A DNA stretch of 64,000 bases from Chinchilla lanigera (GCF_000276665.1 NW_004955447.1:13330962-13394961); one strand, 5' to 3'; shown: positions 49,697 through 60,678, numbered from the stretch's first letter. Notes: a model not told the origin generated them from the sequence alone. Made by a program: numbers and translations.

Positions 49697-50115
49697 CTTA
49701 ATAGGTCCCTCTTGCATATCTCTGTCTTCCTGAGAAACCACTCCGAAGATACCACCACATATTACAGCAGCCATTGATATTTTCCTACTAATCTATCCAT
49801 AACTGTGTAAAGTTTGTAATGTTCCTATCCTATTTCATAAATGGATATATGTTTATTATTATGTGTTTCCTACAACAACCATTGAGAATAGTTAATGATT
49901 TTTCAATAGGTCACTCATGTATAGCTCTATTTATTTTCTTTAGAAGCCACTTTGAAGATACCAAAGTATAGCACAACAACTCTTGATAATCTCCTACCTC
50001 TTTTGTCTCTAACGCACTATTATTTGTCTATTTGTTTTCCTGAGAAACTATTTTGTAGACAATAATATGTAAAATGATAACCGTTGATAATTTCCTACCA
50101 TTTTGTCTGTAATTT
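49697..50115. repeat. Three diverged direct repeats downstream of the ERV fragment
   Basis: A block of about 75-80 bp recurs with spacing of roughly 120-230 bp: CTGAGAAACCACTCCGAAGATACC (from about 49731), TTAGAAGCCACTTTGAAGATACC (about 49941) and CTGAGAAACTATTTTGTAGAC (about 50040), each continuing to GTTGATA/CTTGATAAT-(T/C)TCCTACC(A/T) and TGTCT or similar. Imperfect, so an old tandem amplification. Confidence 0.65.
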
Positions 50116-50559
50116 GCTAAGTCCCCCCTATTATTATGTTATCCTTCTTTTATTCTTTAAAATAAAAAAAAAATAAAAAAAAAATTTAAAAAAAGACCAG
50201 TTTTATTTATGAAGATAGCTGATGCTTGTCAACATCTCTATGGTTTATACCTGTGGTGAGTAAAGTTGTGGGCCAAAAAAATCATGAACACTTCTACCTA
50301 GCTTCTTTCATTCTACCAAAGAATTTATTTCTCAACTTGTTTTCTGAACACTGACAAAAACTGAAGTGTAAAATCATTCATAAGTTGACTTCATAGAGAT
50401 TGGAAAGGGGACTGGGGGAGAGAGGGAGACGAGAGGGGAGGGAAAGGGAAATGACAATGTGAAATGTGTTGTGCCGTCTCCCACAGTGCATGTGGTTATT
50501 ATGTATCACAAACACACACTAAAAAAATACATGGTTTTTGGAAGTTTCATCTTCTTCAG
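50116..50559. other. Purine-rich and A-rich sequence
   Basis: Holds an A-rich tract at 50158-50195 and a G-rich run at 50407-50448 with six GGG-or-longer runs. The latter resembles the purine-rich 3' UTR of rodent L1, but no adjacent plus-strand ORF2 is visible. Confidence 0.4.
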
Positions 50560-51019
50560 TTGTTACAGGATATTTTGAAATTGAGTTTAAATGTATGAGT
50601 ACAGTGCAGGCACACATACTGATCACACTCATTAGGCAGAGTTTGCATTTATACATGAGGTGTCTTGACTCCTCCTTTGTATTTCATCCCTGTCCCCTCC
50701 TTTCAAACACCCTTCCCCTCCCGGTTCACAAAGCTTTTCATTTTATCGTTCTTTTCTATTTTTTCTCTTCCCCTTCCTTATTTCCCTCTCCATGCTCCCT
50801 CGTTCTATGTTCCTTTAGAACAGTTTCTTCCTATTTCACAATACCTACTGTACATCTTGGTTCTTATTTACAATTTCAGTTTCTCACACTAAAGAAATAA
50901 TGCAATATTTACACATGTGTGTCCAATTTACTTCACTTATGATTATGGTCTCAAGGTCCATCTATTTAATTATAAATGTCTCAGTTTTGTCCTTCTTTAT
51001 GGCTGAGTAATACTCCATT

Positions 51020-51540
51020 ATATTTTTTAAAAGTTTTTTTTATCCATTCATCAGTTTATGAGGATTTGAGTTGCTTTCATGATCTAGTTATTACAAATTG
51101 TGCTGCTATAAACATGCGTGCACTTATATCTCTGTGGTATGAAGCTTTTAGTTCTTCCAAGGAGATACACAGAAGAGGAATAGATGAGTCAAATGGGACT
51201 TCTAATTTTAGTTTTTTGAGGAATCTTTGCACTGATGCAACAATGGTTGCATCAGTCTGCATTTCACCAATAGTGAAGAAAGGTTCCTTTTTTCCCCACA
51301 GCTGCACTAGCTTTTGTTATTAGTTATTTTCTTGATAATAGCCATTCTTCCTGCAATGAGATAGAATCTCAGGGGTGTTTTCATTTGCATTCCTTGAATG
51401 ACTAGTGATATTGAACTTTTTTTATGTATTTATTTGCTGTTTGTACTTCTTCTTCTGAGAAGTGTCTATTAATCTCAGATGCCCATTTTTAATTGGGTCT
51501 TTGAAAGTGTCTGATTTTTCCAGTTCTTTATGTTTTATTA
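51020..51540 (-). pseudogene. L1 ORF2 C-terminus (sense arm)
   Basis: Minus-strand translation contains PFDSSIPLLCISLEELKASY and RMFIAAQFVI (51077-51307), matching the conserved ORF2 tail, and upstream a NPIKNGHLRLI-like segment. Stops and frameshifts break the frame. No catalytic domain is included. Confidence 0.82.
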
Positions 51541-51554
51541 TTTGCAGATATGAC

Positions 51555-52711
51555 ACTCTACAAAGAAGATATCAAAACTGCTCCAGAAGGCTTCTAAATT
51601 TAATAACCAGATTCAGCAGAGTAGCTGGATACAAAACCAACACTCAAAAATCAATAACCTTAATGTACACAAACAATAAACTCACTGAGACAGAAATTAA
51701 GGAAACAACATCTAAAAGTGAAATACTTAAGATTCAGTCTAACAAAGCAAGTAAAAGATCTCTACATTGACAACTGCAGTACTAGTACTCTGAAGCCAGG
51801 TGTGGTGGTGCACACCTGTAATCCCAGCACTCGGGAGGCTGAGGTAGGAGGATCATTGTGAGTTCGAGGCCAGCCTGGGCTACAAAGTGAGCTCAAGGCC
51901 AGCCTGAACTGCACAGGGAGACCCTGTCTCAAAAAGACCAAAAACAAACCATATATAACTAGTACTCTGAAAAAAGATTTTGAAGAGGATATCAGAAAAT
52001 AGAAAGATATCACTTGCTCTTTAATAGGAAGAACCAACATAGTAAAAATGGCCATACTTCCAAAACTGCTATACAGATTTAATGCAATTCCAATCAAAAG
52101 ACCATTAGCACACCTCACAGAACTAAAGAAAATGTTTCTAAAATTTATTTGGAACCAAAAGAGATCTAGAATAGCAAAAGCAGTTCTGTGCAACAAGGAC
52201 AGGTCAAAAGGCATCACAATCCCTGGCTTGAAACCATACAGAGCTACTGTGATAAAAACAACATGGTACTAGATAAAAAATAGACCTGAGGATCAATGAA
52301 ATGGCCTAGGCAGAAACAACACCAAATGTACTCAGCCACTTGATTTTTGACAAATATGTTTACTGGAAGAGCACAACCTCTTTAATGAATGGTGCTGAAA
52401 AACTGGCTCTGCACATGCCAAATATTAAAACTGGACCCATGTCTATCATCATGTGCTAAACTAAATCCAAAATGGATCAAAGATCTAAATATTAAAACAG
52501 AAACACTAAATCTACTGAAAGACAGAATAGGTAGGACTCTGGAAGACATAGGTGTAGGCAAAGACTTTATGAACAAAACCTCGACTGCAAAGAAATTATC
52601 ACAAAGAATCCACAATTGGGATCTCATCCTATTGAAAAGTTTTTGCACAGCAAAAGAAATCACCAACAAAGTGAAAAGACAATCCACAGAGTGGGGAAAA
52701 TTTTACAGGAT
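51555..52711 (+). pseudogene. L1 ORF2 middle segment (inverted arm)
   Basis: Plus-strand blocks: FSRVAGYKTNTQKS and LMYTNNKLTETEI just after the RT core, then (after the B1) [37 protein letters not shown] and [21 protein letters not shown], then KLDPCLSSCAKLNPKWIKDL, IGRTLEDIGVGKDFMNK and WDLILLKSFCTAKEITNKV. This covers the ORF2 region between the RT domain and the cysteine-rich tail. Several frameshifts and the nested B1 make it non-functional. Confidence 0.88.
51795..51957 (+). mobile_element. B1 SINE (7SL-derived), nested in L1
   Basis: Starts GCCAGGTGTGGTGGTGCACA, then CCTGTAATCCCAGCACTCGG, with a 29-bp internal tandem duplication (GAGTTCGAGGCCAGCCTGGG / GAGCTCAAGGCCAGCCTGAA) and end GAGACCCTGTCTCAAAAAG. 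The perfect 14-bp duplication ACTAGTACTCTGAA at 51781-51794 and 51958-51971 lies within L1 sequence. The only near-complete monomeric B1 in the window. Confidence 0.96.
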
Positions 52712-52715
52712 TTAA

Positions 52716-53534
52716 TTGTGGCTCAAGGAACATTTCAAGGTAGATGACATGGAGTAAGAGGCTGAATGGTGCAGCGAATGTCACTGACCTTATTTCATCT
52801 GGGAGTTCTGGAGTAACTAATCTCATACAGTTACTATCCTTAGATGAGCCGAATTGGATTGTTGAGTCTGGACACTTTCATAGACAGACAATGGAAGACA
52901 TAAATATTTGGAGATCCAAAGGCTAATTAGTAATCAAAATCACAATAATACAAAGGATTTGTTTACTAAATTAATGGAGTTTAGTGAAATCTCTTTTATA
53001 AATAGTTCTTTGTCTCCTTTAGTCATCCTGCACTCTGGTATTATCCCACACTAAATGTGCCTGACATAACCATAAAACAAAACCTGGGCCTGCAACACAA
53101 AGAGGAATGCTTATTGTCAGAGCAATGCAGAAAGTAAAAAAATTAGTAATTTTTGCCCTGTTGGGAGACACTCCAGGAGAAAACACCGCTACTACATGTA
53201 TAGCCATCACGTTATACAAAATATTTCCTGGTTCTCATGGCTCACATCTCTTAATTATCTAAAACAAATTTATTTATTGATGTTTTTTACACTTACTTCA
53301 TTATATTCTAATTTTCTTTCATTCACAAGAAAGCCTTTCTAATAGGCTTAAAATTGAGTTCAGTCTCAATATAGATCTATCCTAGACCTTTCAATTTCTG
53401 TATAGCCTCATCTCTAACCCACGTACTCATCTGCTTTGATTAAGTAGCCCTTGTCATCACTATAACTGTAGAATTTTGAAATTTCAATTCCACATACTGT
53501 CTCATCCTAGACATTTTATTCCAGGTCATTCACT
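52716..53534. other. Anonymous intergenic sequence
   Basis: No gene or repeat recognised. Confidence 0.5.
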
Positions 53535-53602
53535 ATCCAGGTTCCCTGGTAACTGGAATTACAGGGTATTACGGACATGAGTCAACTCACCCAGCCATTG
53601 CA
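53535..53602 (-). mobile_element. Old 7SL-derived SINE fragment
   Basis: TAACTGGAATTACAGGGTATT and ACTCACCCAGCCA are the antisense of a B1-type 5' end (CTGGGATTACAGG ... CCAGGC). Diverged and short. Confidence 0.5.
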
Positions 53603-54679
53603 TTTATTTAAAAAATAACTTCACTCTTATAAAACTTTCATTCCATGCACAATTTGTTCATCATGCAAGAATTTCAAATGTTAGGAGTTGAAAGGAAAAT
53701 AAAGTCTAAACCCTCAGTGAGCTGTTAATTCTAAGATAGTAAATGAACTAGGTTATTCTAGTAAAGAGAAAATTTAAATGATAAAAGAAGAGAAAATGGA
53801 GGGGTATCACAAATTTATTCTGGACAATAGCAATTTTCAGCTGGTATATGAAAGTATTTGAACAACATCAAGAATGTTTAATCATCTATCTCTTCATAGA
53901 AATAGAAAATGTTTGCAAATAAAATTTTGGAGTATGTGAAGGAGTACCTTAAATCAGAAATGTCTACATGGGCAAAAACTAAAATCATCAGACTGAATAA
54001 AACATGTGGAGCTTATCTAAATCTTCCATCCACGCTAACATAGAAGACACAAACTTGTTATAAATATTATTCTACTTGCTGTCCATTGTGATTGATAAAG
54101 AAACATAATTTTCAATTTTGAACGCACATCTAATGTTTAAATTATCACCTAAAATATAATGAGCATATAAGAACCCCAATCTTTGAATCTATCACAAATT
54201 TTGTTCAGTCTGTCAAATAATTTAAACTATTCTCATCATTTGGGTTGGAATAGCTGTTAATTGTGGAATAGGCAGCAAAAAGTGATGAATAATGTACGAA
54301 ATCATTGGCCTTCTTAAGTGTTCATTCCTAGGGACATAAATCTAGGCTCATTACAAATACTTCAGCCATAGGAAGGCACACTGGTGAGCATTTAGAGGTA
54401 TCAAGTCACCGAATGCGATGTCTGGGAACCAGTGTATTGAAATTATAAAGCTGTAGCATGAGAAAGACATTAAATCTAATGAAGCGTGCGTACAGACAGT
54501 TCTATATTTTATAGTTGACTGCATTGGCTGAGGGCTTTCTTTCTGTAGCAATAGAACCACAGCTAACAGTAAAGATGGGAAAAAAATAGCACTCTGCAAG
54601 AGCAAATTTTAATTAATTGCTAAAGAGAATTTGAAGCATGGGAAAACTAATATCAAGCTAAAGGGAATTCACACATTAC

Positions 54680-54686
<7 letters not shown>
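53603..54686. other. Anonymous intergenic sequence
   Basis: Nothing recognised. Confidence 0.5.

Positions 54687-54710
<24 letters not shown>
54687..54710. repeat. Poly-T run at gap edge
   Basis: 24 T residues directly abutting the assembly gap, consistent with the tail of a minus-strand SINE or L1 hidden in the gap. Confidence 0.9.
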
Positions 54711-55454
54711 NNNNNNNNNNNNNNNNNNNNNNNNNNNNNNNNNNNNNNNNNNNNNNNNNNNNNNNNNNNNNNNNNNNNNNNNNNNNNNNNNNNNNNNNNN
54801 NNNNNNNNNNNNNNNNNNNNNNNNNNNNNNNNNNNNNNNNNNNNNNNNNNNNNNNNNNNNNNNNNNNNNNNNNNNNNNNNNNNNNNNNNNNNNNNNNNNN
54901 NNNNNNNNNNNNNNNNNNNNNNNNNNNNNNNNNNNNNNNNNNNNNNNNNNNNNNNNNNNNNNNNNNNNNNNNNNNNNNNNNNNNNNNNNNNNNNNNNNNN
55001 NNNNNNNNNNNNNNNNNNNNNNNNNNNNNNNNNNNNNNNNNNNNNNNNNNNNNNNNNNNNNNNNNNNNNNNNNNNNNNNNNNNNNNNNNNNNNNNNNNNN
55101 NNNNNNNNNNNNNNNNNNNNNNNNNNNNNNNNNNNNNNNNNNNNNNNNNNNNNNNNNNNNNNNNNNNNNNNNNNNNNNNNNNNNNNNNNNNNNNNNNNNN
55201 NNNNNNNNNNNNNNNNNNNNNNNNNNNNNNNNNNNNNNNNNNNNNNNNNNNNNNNNNNNNNNNNNNNNNNNNNNNNNNNNNNNNNNNNNNNNNNNNNNNN
55301 NNNNNNNNNNNNNNNNNNNNNNNNNNNNNNNNNNNNNNNNNNNNNNNNNNNNNNNNNNNNNNNNNNNNNNNNNNNNNNNNNNNNNNNNNNNNNNNNNNNN
55401 NNNNNNNNNNNNNNNNNNNNNNNNNNNNNNNNNNNNNNNNNNNNNNNNNNNNNN
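54711..55454. other. Assembly gap (744 N)
   Basis: Unresolved bases. The open frames reported across it are artefacts of N translation. Confidence 0.99.
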
Positions 55455-57750
55455 TCTGATAGAAACAAAATATTATCACTTTACTACATCTATTTTATCT
55501 ACTTCCTGTATCGGTTTCACCAAAGTAGCTTCATTTTAATTTCCTCTTTCTGTAGGAAATGTTTTGAATTACCTTTGAATCATAGAAATTCAAAGAAATA
55601 TCTGGTTGAACTGTAATAGACAGCTTTTAATGTAGCTCTTACTGACTCCCACCTCGTGAAGTTCGCGCTCTTTTGAATATCCCTTTCTAGTGAGTGTAGG
55701 CTAGACTTAGATTATAGCAAAAGTGATCAAATGTCATTTCTAAAAGACAGCTACAAAATTTTGACAGCTTCCAATGTTTCTTGTTATGAGGGTCTCCAAT
55801 CAGAGAGCGCAAGCTTGGCAACTGTCTTCCTTCAGAGAAAATAAGCCAGAAAGAAATGCAAAGTGAAAGCTGTCATAATTTATTGACAGCCAGCAAAACA
55901 CTAAACCCCTCAGTCCAATAATCTCATAAGGAACTGAATCCTGCCAACACTTGCACGAATGAAATTGAAATTATGTTCTCCCTTATCCAAGCCTTTGGTT
56001 GAGACTGCTACTTTGACATCACCGGATTGCAGCCTTCTGAAGGACTCTGCTGAAATATGCTCAGACCCCTAGGATACAGAAGTTGTGAGATAACATATTT
56101 GCTGTGTAAACCTCTAAATTCGGAGTTACTTGTTACACAGCAACAAATAACAAATAAACAAAAAAAACCCCACATTTTTGCAAAAGATTGTCAGTCTCCC
56201 AAGATTTAATATTTAATTTTGGTTTAATTCAAACTGTCTAAAATATAAATGATATAATTTCCAGCACCCTTAAAAGTAACAGTAAATTCAGGTCTAGTTG
56301 GGAAACAATTACCCATAAAAATATTTATCCTTAATTGAGATTATTTATCATTTATCACAGAATATTTTATAATTTGTAACACTATGTGAAATTAAATCTT
56401 TAAAGCTTAAATGACTAGTTTTGTATTTCTAATCAAATTTAACAAGATTATTTGAAGCTCAATGATGTCTCTATAAAGCAAGCAAATATGCCTTCAAATT
56501 TCTAAAGTATTGATTTGATTTGTAAATCTGTTGCTTCATATTTTCATATTGTGAGATAGTATTCTCTAAGACTTTACAAACAGGTAGTTAGAATATGCAG
56601 TTATGTACCTCATCTACATGAATATCATGTCAAATAAATAAGCACTTTATAACAGTTTATATTTTGGGAGGCCCTAAGTGATTCTTACACAAATGCCTTA
56701 CTTTTAAGCTTACATCTACTCCTCTCTGCTAGAACTTTAACATTCCCAAATAAAGACATAGATTTCTTGGTTTATAATTATGATATGATAACATATTATT
56801 TGAAAATCATATCCCACTGTACTTTTGCACAGAGCATCAACTCACATAAGCATTTTGGTAAATCTGAAAGACAGCGAGCAACTCACTTTTACAGGATCAT
56901 GTTGAAAGTTGCAATTATGTGGAATCCAAAAGCATTTCCATCAATTAAAGGTGAAGTGTAGAAATATTCTGCATTACTCCCAAATGATAAAGAACTTATA
57001 ATAAAGGATAATGGAAAGACTGTAAGTAACAGGAAGAGGAGTCTCAGGGAGCGTAGTGAGCGGATGGATAGAGCAGAATGTAGTGTATGCGCTGAAACCC
57101 AAACAGCAGGGAACAAGGAGGGAGGAAGTGGCAAAGTGTGCACAGAAGTGAAAATGCTAAAAATATGTCCATTTAATGAACCTGTCAGAATGAAATTCAT
57201 TAATCTGTGGACTCAATGTGCACTAAGACAAAATTAAAATTCATAATAATTTGATGTATTTCCAATGGTTTCTTCACCAGTATAATGGACGAGATTAAGT
57301 GGTAGGAGCTGCTGCAACTCTGAGCAGAAGTGGGCACCTCCGATGAGTACCTATGCCTCCATTGGCAGTGTCAGCCTGGGGCGTGACTGAGAAGACTGAC
57401 TGTGACAGCCAGCATCGTGACACTTTGTGTGGCTAATAAGATCTCTCCGTCCTTCCTTCTGGATGCATCCAGTTCTACTGTGACACCTCATGGTTCCAGT
57501 CAATCAAGTGGTAAACTGAACTACTGAGAAAATTTAAGAGTAACTAGGTTGACCTGATGATAATGTGCTACCTCTTATAATTTTAAACTTAAAGTTATAG
57601 GCAATCAATGTATGACAAAAGGCTTACTGTGCTAAATAGCTTTGAAATAAATGGTCCTTACAAATGATTCTTAGGACTATATAGGCATCTATTTACCCCC
57701 TTAATCTGCACATTTGAGATTAGTAACATGAGGCAAACTATCATTGCATG
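55455..57750. other. Intergenic sequence, part possibly conserved
   Basis: No gene. 55620-56080 is repeat-free, of high complexity, and holds four TGACAG/CTGTCA-type cores (around 55746, 55762, 55869 and 55884). The last two form the inverted pair GCTGTCA...TGACAGC. The remainder is anonymous AT-rich DNA. Confidence 0.45.
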
Positions 57751-57935
57751 TGTGTTACTGGGAATTGAATGCAGGGCCTTCCCAATGAGCTACATGTCCA
57801 GGCTTTTATTTTTTTTATTTTGAGACAAGGTCTTAATAAATCACCAAGTTGCTTAGGTTGGGCTGCACCATGGGATCCTCTTCCTTCATCCTCCTGAAGC
57901 ACTGGTAATACAGCATGGGTCACTACACCTGACTG
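57751..57935 (-). mobile_element. B1-dID composite SINE
   Basis: Minus-strand order is a B1-like left half (57821-57935, plus-strand landmarks TTTGAGACAAGGTCTTAATAAA and GGTAATACAGCATGGGTCAC), then an A-rich linker (57804-57820), then an ID-like right half (57751-57803, TACTGGGAATTGAATGCAGG and CAATGAGCTACATGTCCAGG). This 7SL-half plus tRNA-half arrangement is the B1-dID dimer described in several rodent families. Diverged, so old. Confidence 0.72.
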
Positions 57936-58072
57936 TGCGTTTAGGTAATACTTTTTTTGCATCTTCTGAAAACAAGTTCAGTACCAATTTTGAATGACAT
58001 GTCTTGAAATTCAGATAAATAAAAAGTGGGACATATAAAGAAAGGAAACAATGTAGCTTACATTAATTCTAA

Positions 58073-58449
58073 TGTTACAGTTTGTGTCTGGGTGTCCCCC
58101 AAGGCCTCATGTGATCGAAGAGGGCATTGTGGAAGCTGCTGAATCTAGAGTTTGTGATTGATTCACGGTCTAATGCTGGGATTAGGGTGTGAGTTCTACA
58201 CCTGCCTAGGGTGTGTAGCCTGCATACCACATAAGGGACAGAAAGAGGTGTGCTCTGCCTGCCTCTCTGGTTCCCTTTGCTGCCTTCCACTGCCCTAAAT
58301 GGTTGCCCCTCTACCATTTGTCAATCTGCCTTAGAACCAGCCAGATACGGACTGAAAACTCTACAAATTGTGAGTTAAATAAACCTTTCCTCCCTTTAAC
58401 TTTGGGTGTTGGGTATTTCATTCCAGCAATGAGAAAAGTACCTAACACA
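58073..58449 (+). mobile_element. MaLR solo LTR
   Basis: Start TGTTACAGTTTGTGTCTGGG, GTCCCCCAAGGCCTCATGTG, CAGATACGGACTGAAAACTC, GTGAGTTAAATAAACCTTTCC (AATAAA-type signal) and end AAAAGTACCTAACACA. Flanked by TCTAA (58068-58072) and CCTAA (58450-58454), probably a 5-bp duplication with one change. Same subfamily as 5313-5663 by eye. Confidence 0.85.
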
Positions 58450-58607
58450 CCTAATCAATTACACCAGCAAGCCTTAAAGTGTGGTTTTGTAAAGTGGGAA
58501 ACTCCAAATCAGTTTCCTAGAAACTGTGAGGTAAGTAGACACAGATGAATATAAAAAACTTTCCCCTTATTTTTAATCACTCTAAAATGAAACAGAATGA
58601 TTTTTCT

Positions 58608-58717
58608 TTTTTTCTTTTTTTTTTTTTTTTTGGTTTTTCTCCGGTACCAGGAACCGAACTCATGACCTTGCGCTTGCCAGGCAGGCGCTTTTTGCCGCTG
58701 AGCTAAATCCCCAGCCC
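58608..58717 (-). mobile_element. Very young ID-type SINE
   Basis: T-run tail, CTCCGGTACCAGGAACCGAAC, CTTGCGCTTGCCAGGCAGG, CGCTGAGCTAAATCCCCAGCCC. The perfect 16-bp duplication ACAGAATGATTTTTCT occurs at 58592-58607 and 58718-58733, the longest in this window. It keeps the CpG sites in GCGCTTG and CCGGTACC, as expected of a recent insert. Confidence 0.96.
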
Positions 58718-58739
58718 ACAGAATGATTTTTCTATTTCT

Positions 58740-60655
58740 CTTTTTAGTCCTATCAGCTTTTGTTTAATGTATTTTGAAATTTTGTTATGGCCATTGGTGA
58801 ATTAACCCTGTTATCATTTTTAATGTCTCTTCTTTTGCTAATAATATTCTCTTATTAAATCTACTTTGTCTTAAGTGATATGGCAAATCAAGACTTTTTT
58901 TAAAAATTTCTATTTTATGTTGTATTTCTCTTGTTCTTTTTCTATGTATTTGGCATTTTATATTGAAAATTAGATTATTTTATTATTTATATTGATGATA
59001 AAAAACAAAGTTTTGGTATACATAATGAAATAATTATCACAGGTAAGCAAATTAACTTATTTAAGGACTTCCACAGAAACATAAAGTGTGTATAAAAATC
59101 TGTCTTGAAAAATTTAAATATGCACTAAGTCATGATGTTATCAACTTTAGTCCTTATGTTGTACATTGAATCTCCTGACTTGGCCATTCTACACAACTGT
59201 AATTGTACTCTTTGACCAGCATCCCCCCATTTCAACCAGCACCCAGGCCCTGGCAACAATCCATGTACATTCTGCCTCTATGATTTACTGCTTGTTTGTT
59301 TTAGATTCCACCTATCAGTGAGATGTGCTGAAAGTGTCTTTCTGTGCCTGGCTTAATCCACTTACCATTACCAGTAGGATAGGTAGTATCTTTGAAGGTG
59401 TTTGTTTATTTTACCCACATTATTCTGGTTTATGACACAAAAGTATGTGTCATATTTCCTCATCAGCCTTTTGCTGTTTGCAGCATTTATAGCAGTGCTC
59501 CATCTGTAGTCCTGATATTAAAAATTTGCATCTTTTGTCTTTATTTTCCTTGATCAATCTGGTTATGAATTTACTCTGTTTTCAAGAAATGATTTTGGTC
59601 TTATTTTGTTTTACTTTTTGCTTTTATTCTTCTGTACTATATCTTTATTTCAGTACCTGTGTGTAGTACATAAAGTTTACACTCCTGTTGGGGAGTTGGC
59701 ATGTGGAGGTAGTACATCTTAACTTTTTCACCCCTCCCCTTTCTCCCTCTCCCTACCACCTATCCCTTGATCTCCTTCCTTTATGGGTACATATTTGCAG
59801 TATGTAATTGAATTTGTGGTTTTTTTTCTCTTTTTAACTTTATTTGCTTATGTTTGTTATTTCTTTTCTTGAATTTTGAGTTTAATTTATTCTTTCTCTA
59901 GCATCTTAAATTGCAGATGTAGATTTATTGATCTGACACCTATTCTTTTATAATATTGGTTATCCATAACTTTTTCTGAACACTAGTTTATACTCTCAAT
60001 ATTTTGGTCTGCTGTGCTTTTATTGAATTTACAGTATATCCTAAAATCCCCTATAGTTTCCTTTAAGATCCATTAATAGTTTAGTAGTATTTTGGCAAAT
60101 TTCAAATTATAGAAAGACTCCATATATCTTTTTTGGTGCTTCCTGGTTTATTTCATTTATTATCAGAAAGTGTATCACATATGGCTTCATTGTTTTATAT
60201 TTGAAGTCTAGAGACTTCAATGGCTAACTCTAGAGATTAGACTATAGTCAATAATATCATACAGTACTGTATATTGAAAATTTTCCAGGAAATATTTTAA
60301 TACACATTTAATGTTTCTTATATTTAACATCATTTTATGGTCCAGGCCATAATCGCTCTTGTTGTATGTTCTATATATAATTGAGAATAATATGTATCCT
60401 AATACTTTTGTGTGAAGTATTTTACAAATGTCAGGAAAAGTGGATCAACAATACTGGCATAACCTTATAATATAAAACAAATTGATTCTAGAAATATATC
60501 AATAAGGTAATATACACAAATAGGGCTAATCAACATTCATAATTAAATATACATATATGCATATCAACAGAATAAAAAAGAAAATCTTATGATTTTCTCA
60601 ATATGTGTAAATTGAAGTTTAGTCAAATGCAAATCTCAAACAGAATGAAAATGCT
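58740..60655 (-). mobile_element. Decayed antisense L1 fragments
   Basis: Three segments look like old L1 read in antisense. 58770-58930 (GTGAATTAACCCTGTTATCA ... CTTTGTCTTAAGTG) resembles the endonuclease region. 59140-59400 (TTTGACCAGCATCCCCCCAT, TTAGATTCCACCTATCAGTG, CTTTCTGTGCCTGGCTTA) resembles the 3' end of older mammalian L1. 59530-59650 (TTTTCAAGAAATGATTTTGG) resembles the segment between endonuclease and RT. Their order is not that of one element, so more than one insertion is involved. No open frame. Confidence 0.5.
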
Positions 60656-60678
60656 CAGTATTTAAAATGCTCCTTATT

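Larger units (their letters stand above)
50560..52715 (-). mobile_element. 5'-inverted (twin-primed) L1
   Basis: Left arm (about 50560-51540) is minus-strand L1 3' UTR plus the ORF2 C-terminus; right arm (about 51545-52715) is plus-strand L1 ORF2 from an upstream part. The outer end of the right arm stops after the VKRQSTEWGK block, and the left arm begins about a dozen codons later at the FKELK-like block. This is the geometry expected when twin priming inverts the 5' part of an L1 insert with a small deletion. A B1 SINE is nested in the right arm. Confidence 0.85.

Noticed and set aside
50407..50448. Strict G-quadruplex motif
   Set aside because: Six G-runs are present, but the central loop is 8 bases, so a strict four-run rule with loops of at most 7 fails; more likely purine-rich L1 3'-UTR-type sequence.
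51762..52217. 151-codon minus-strand frame
   Set aside because: It is the antisense of the B1 SINE and of the inverted L1 ORF2 arm; the protein-like stretch is the usual translated 7SL-SINE antisense.
54631..55539. Open frames of 261-302 codons on both strands
   Set aside because: They consist almost wholly of unknown residues from the N gap and a poly-T/poly-A run.
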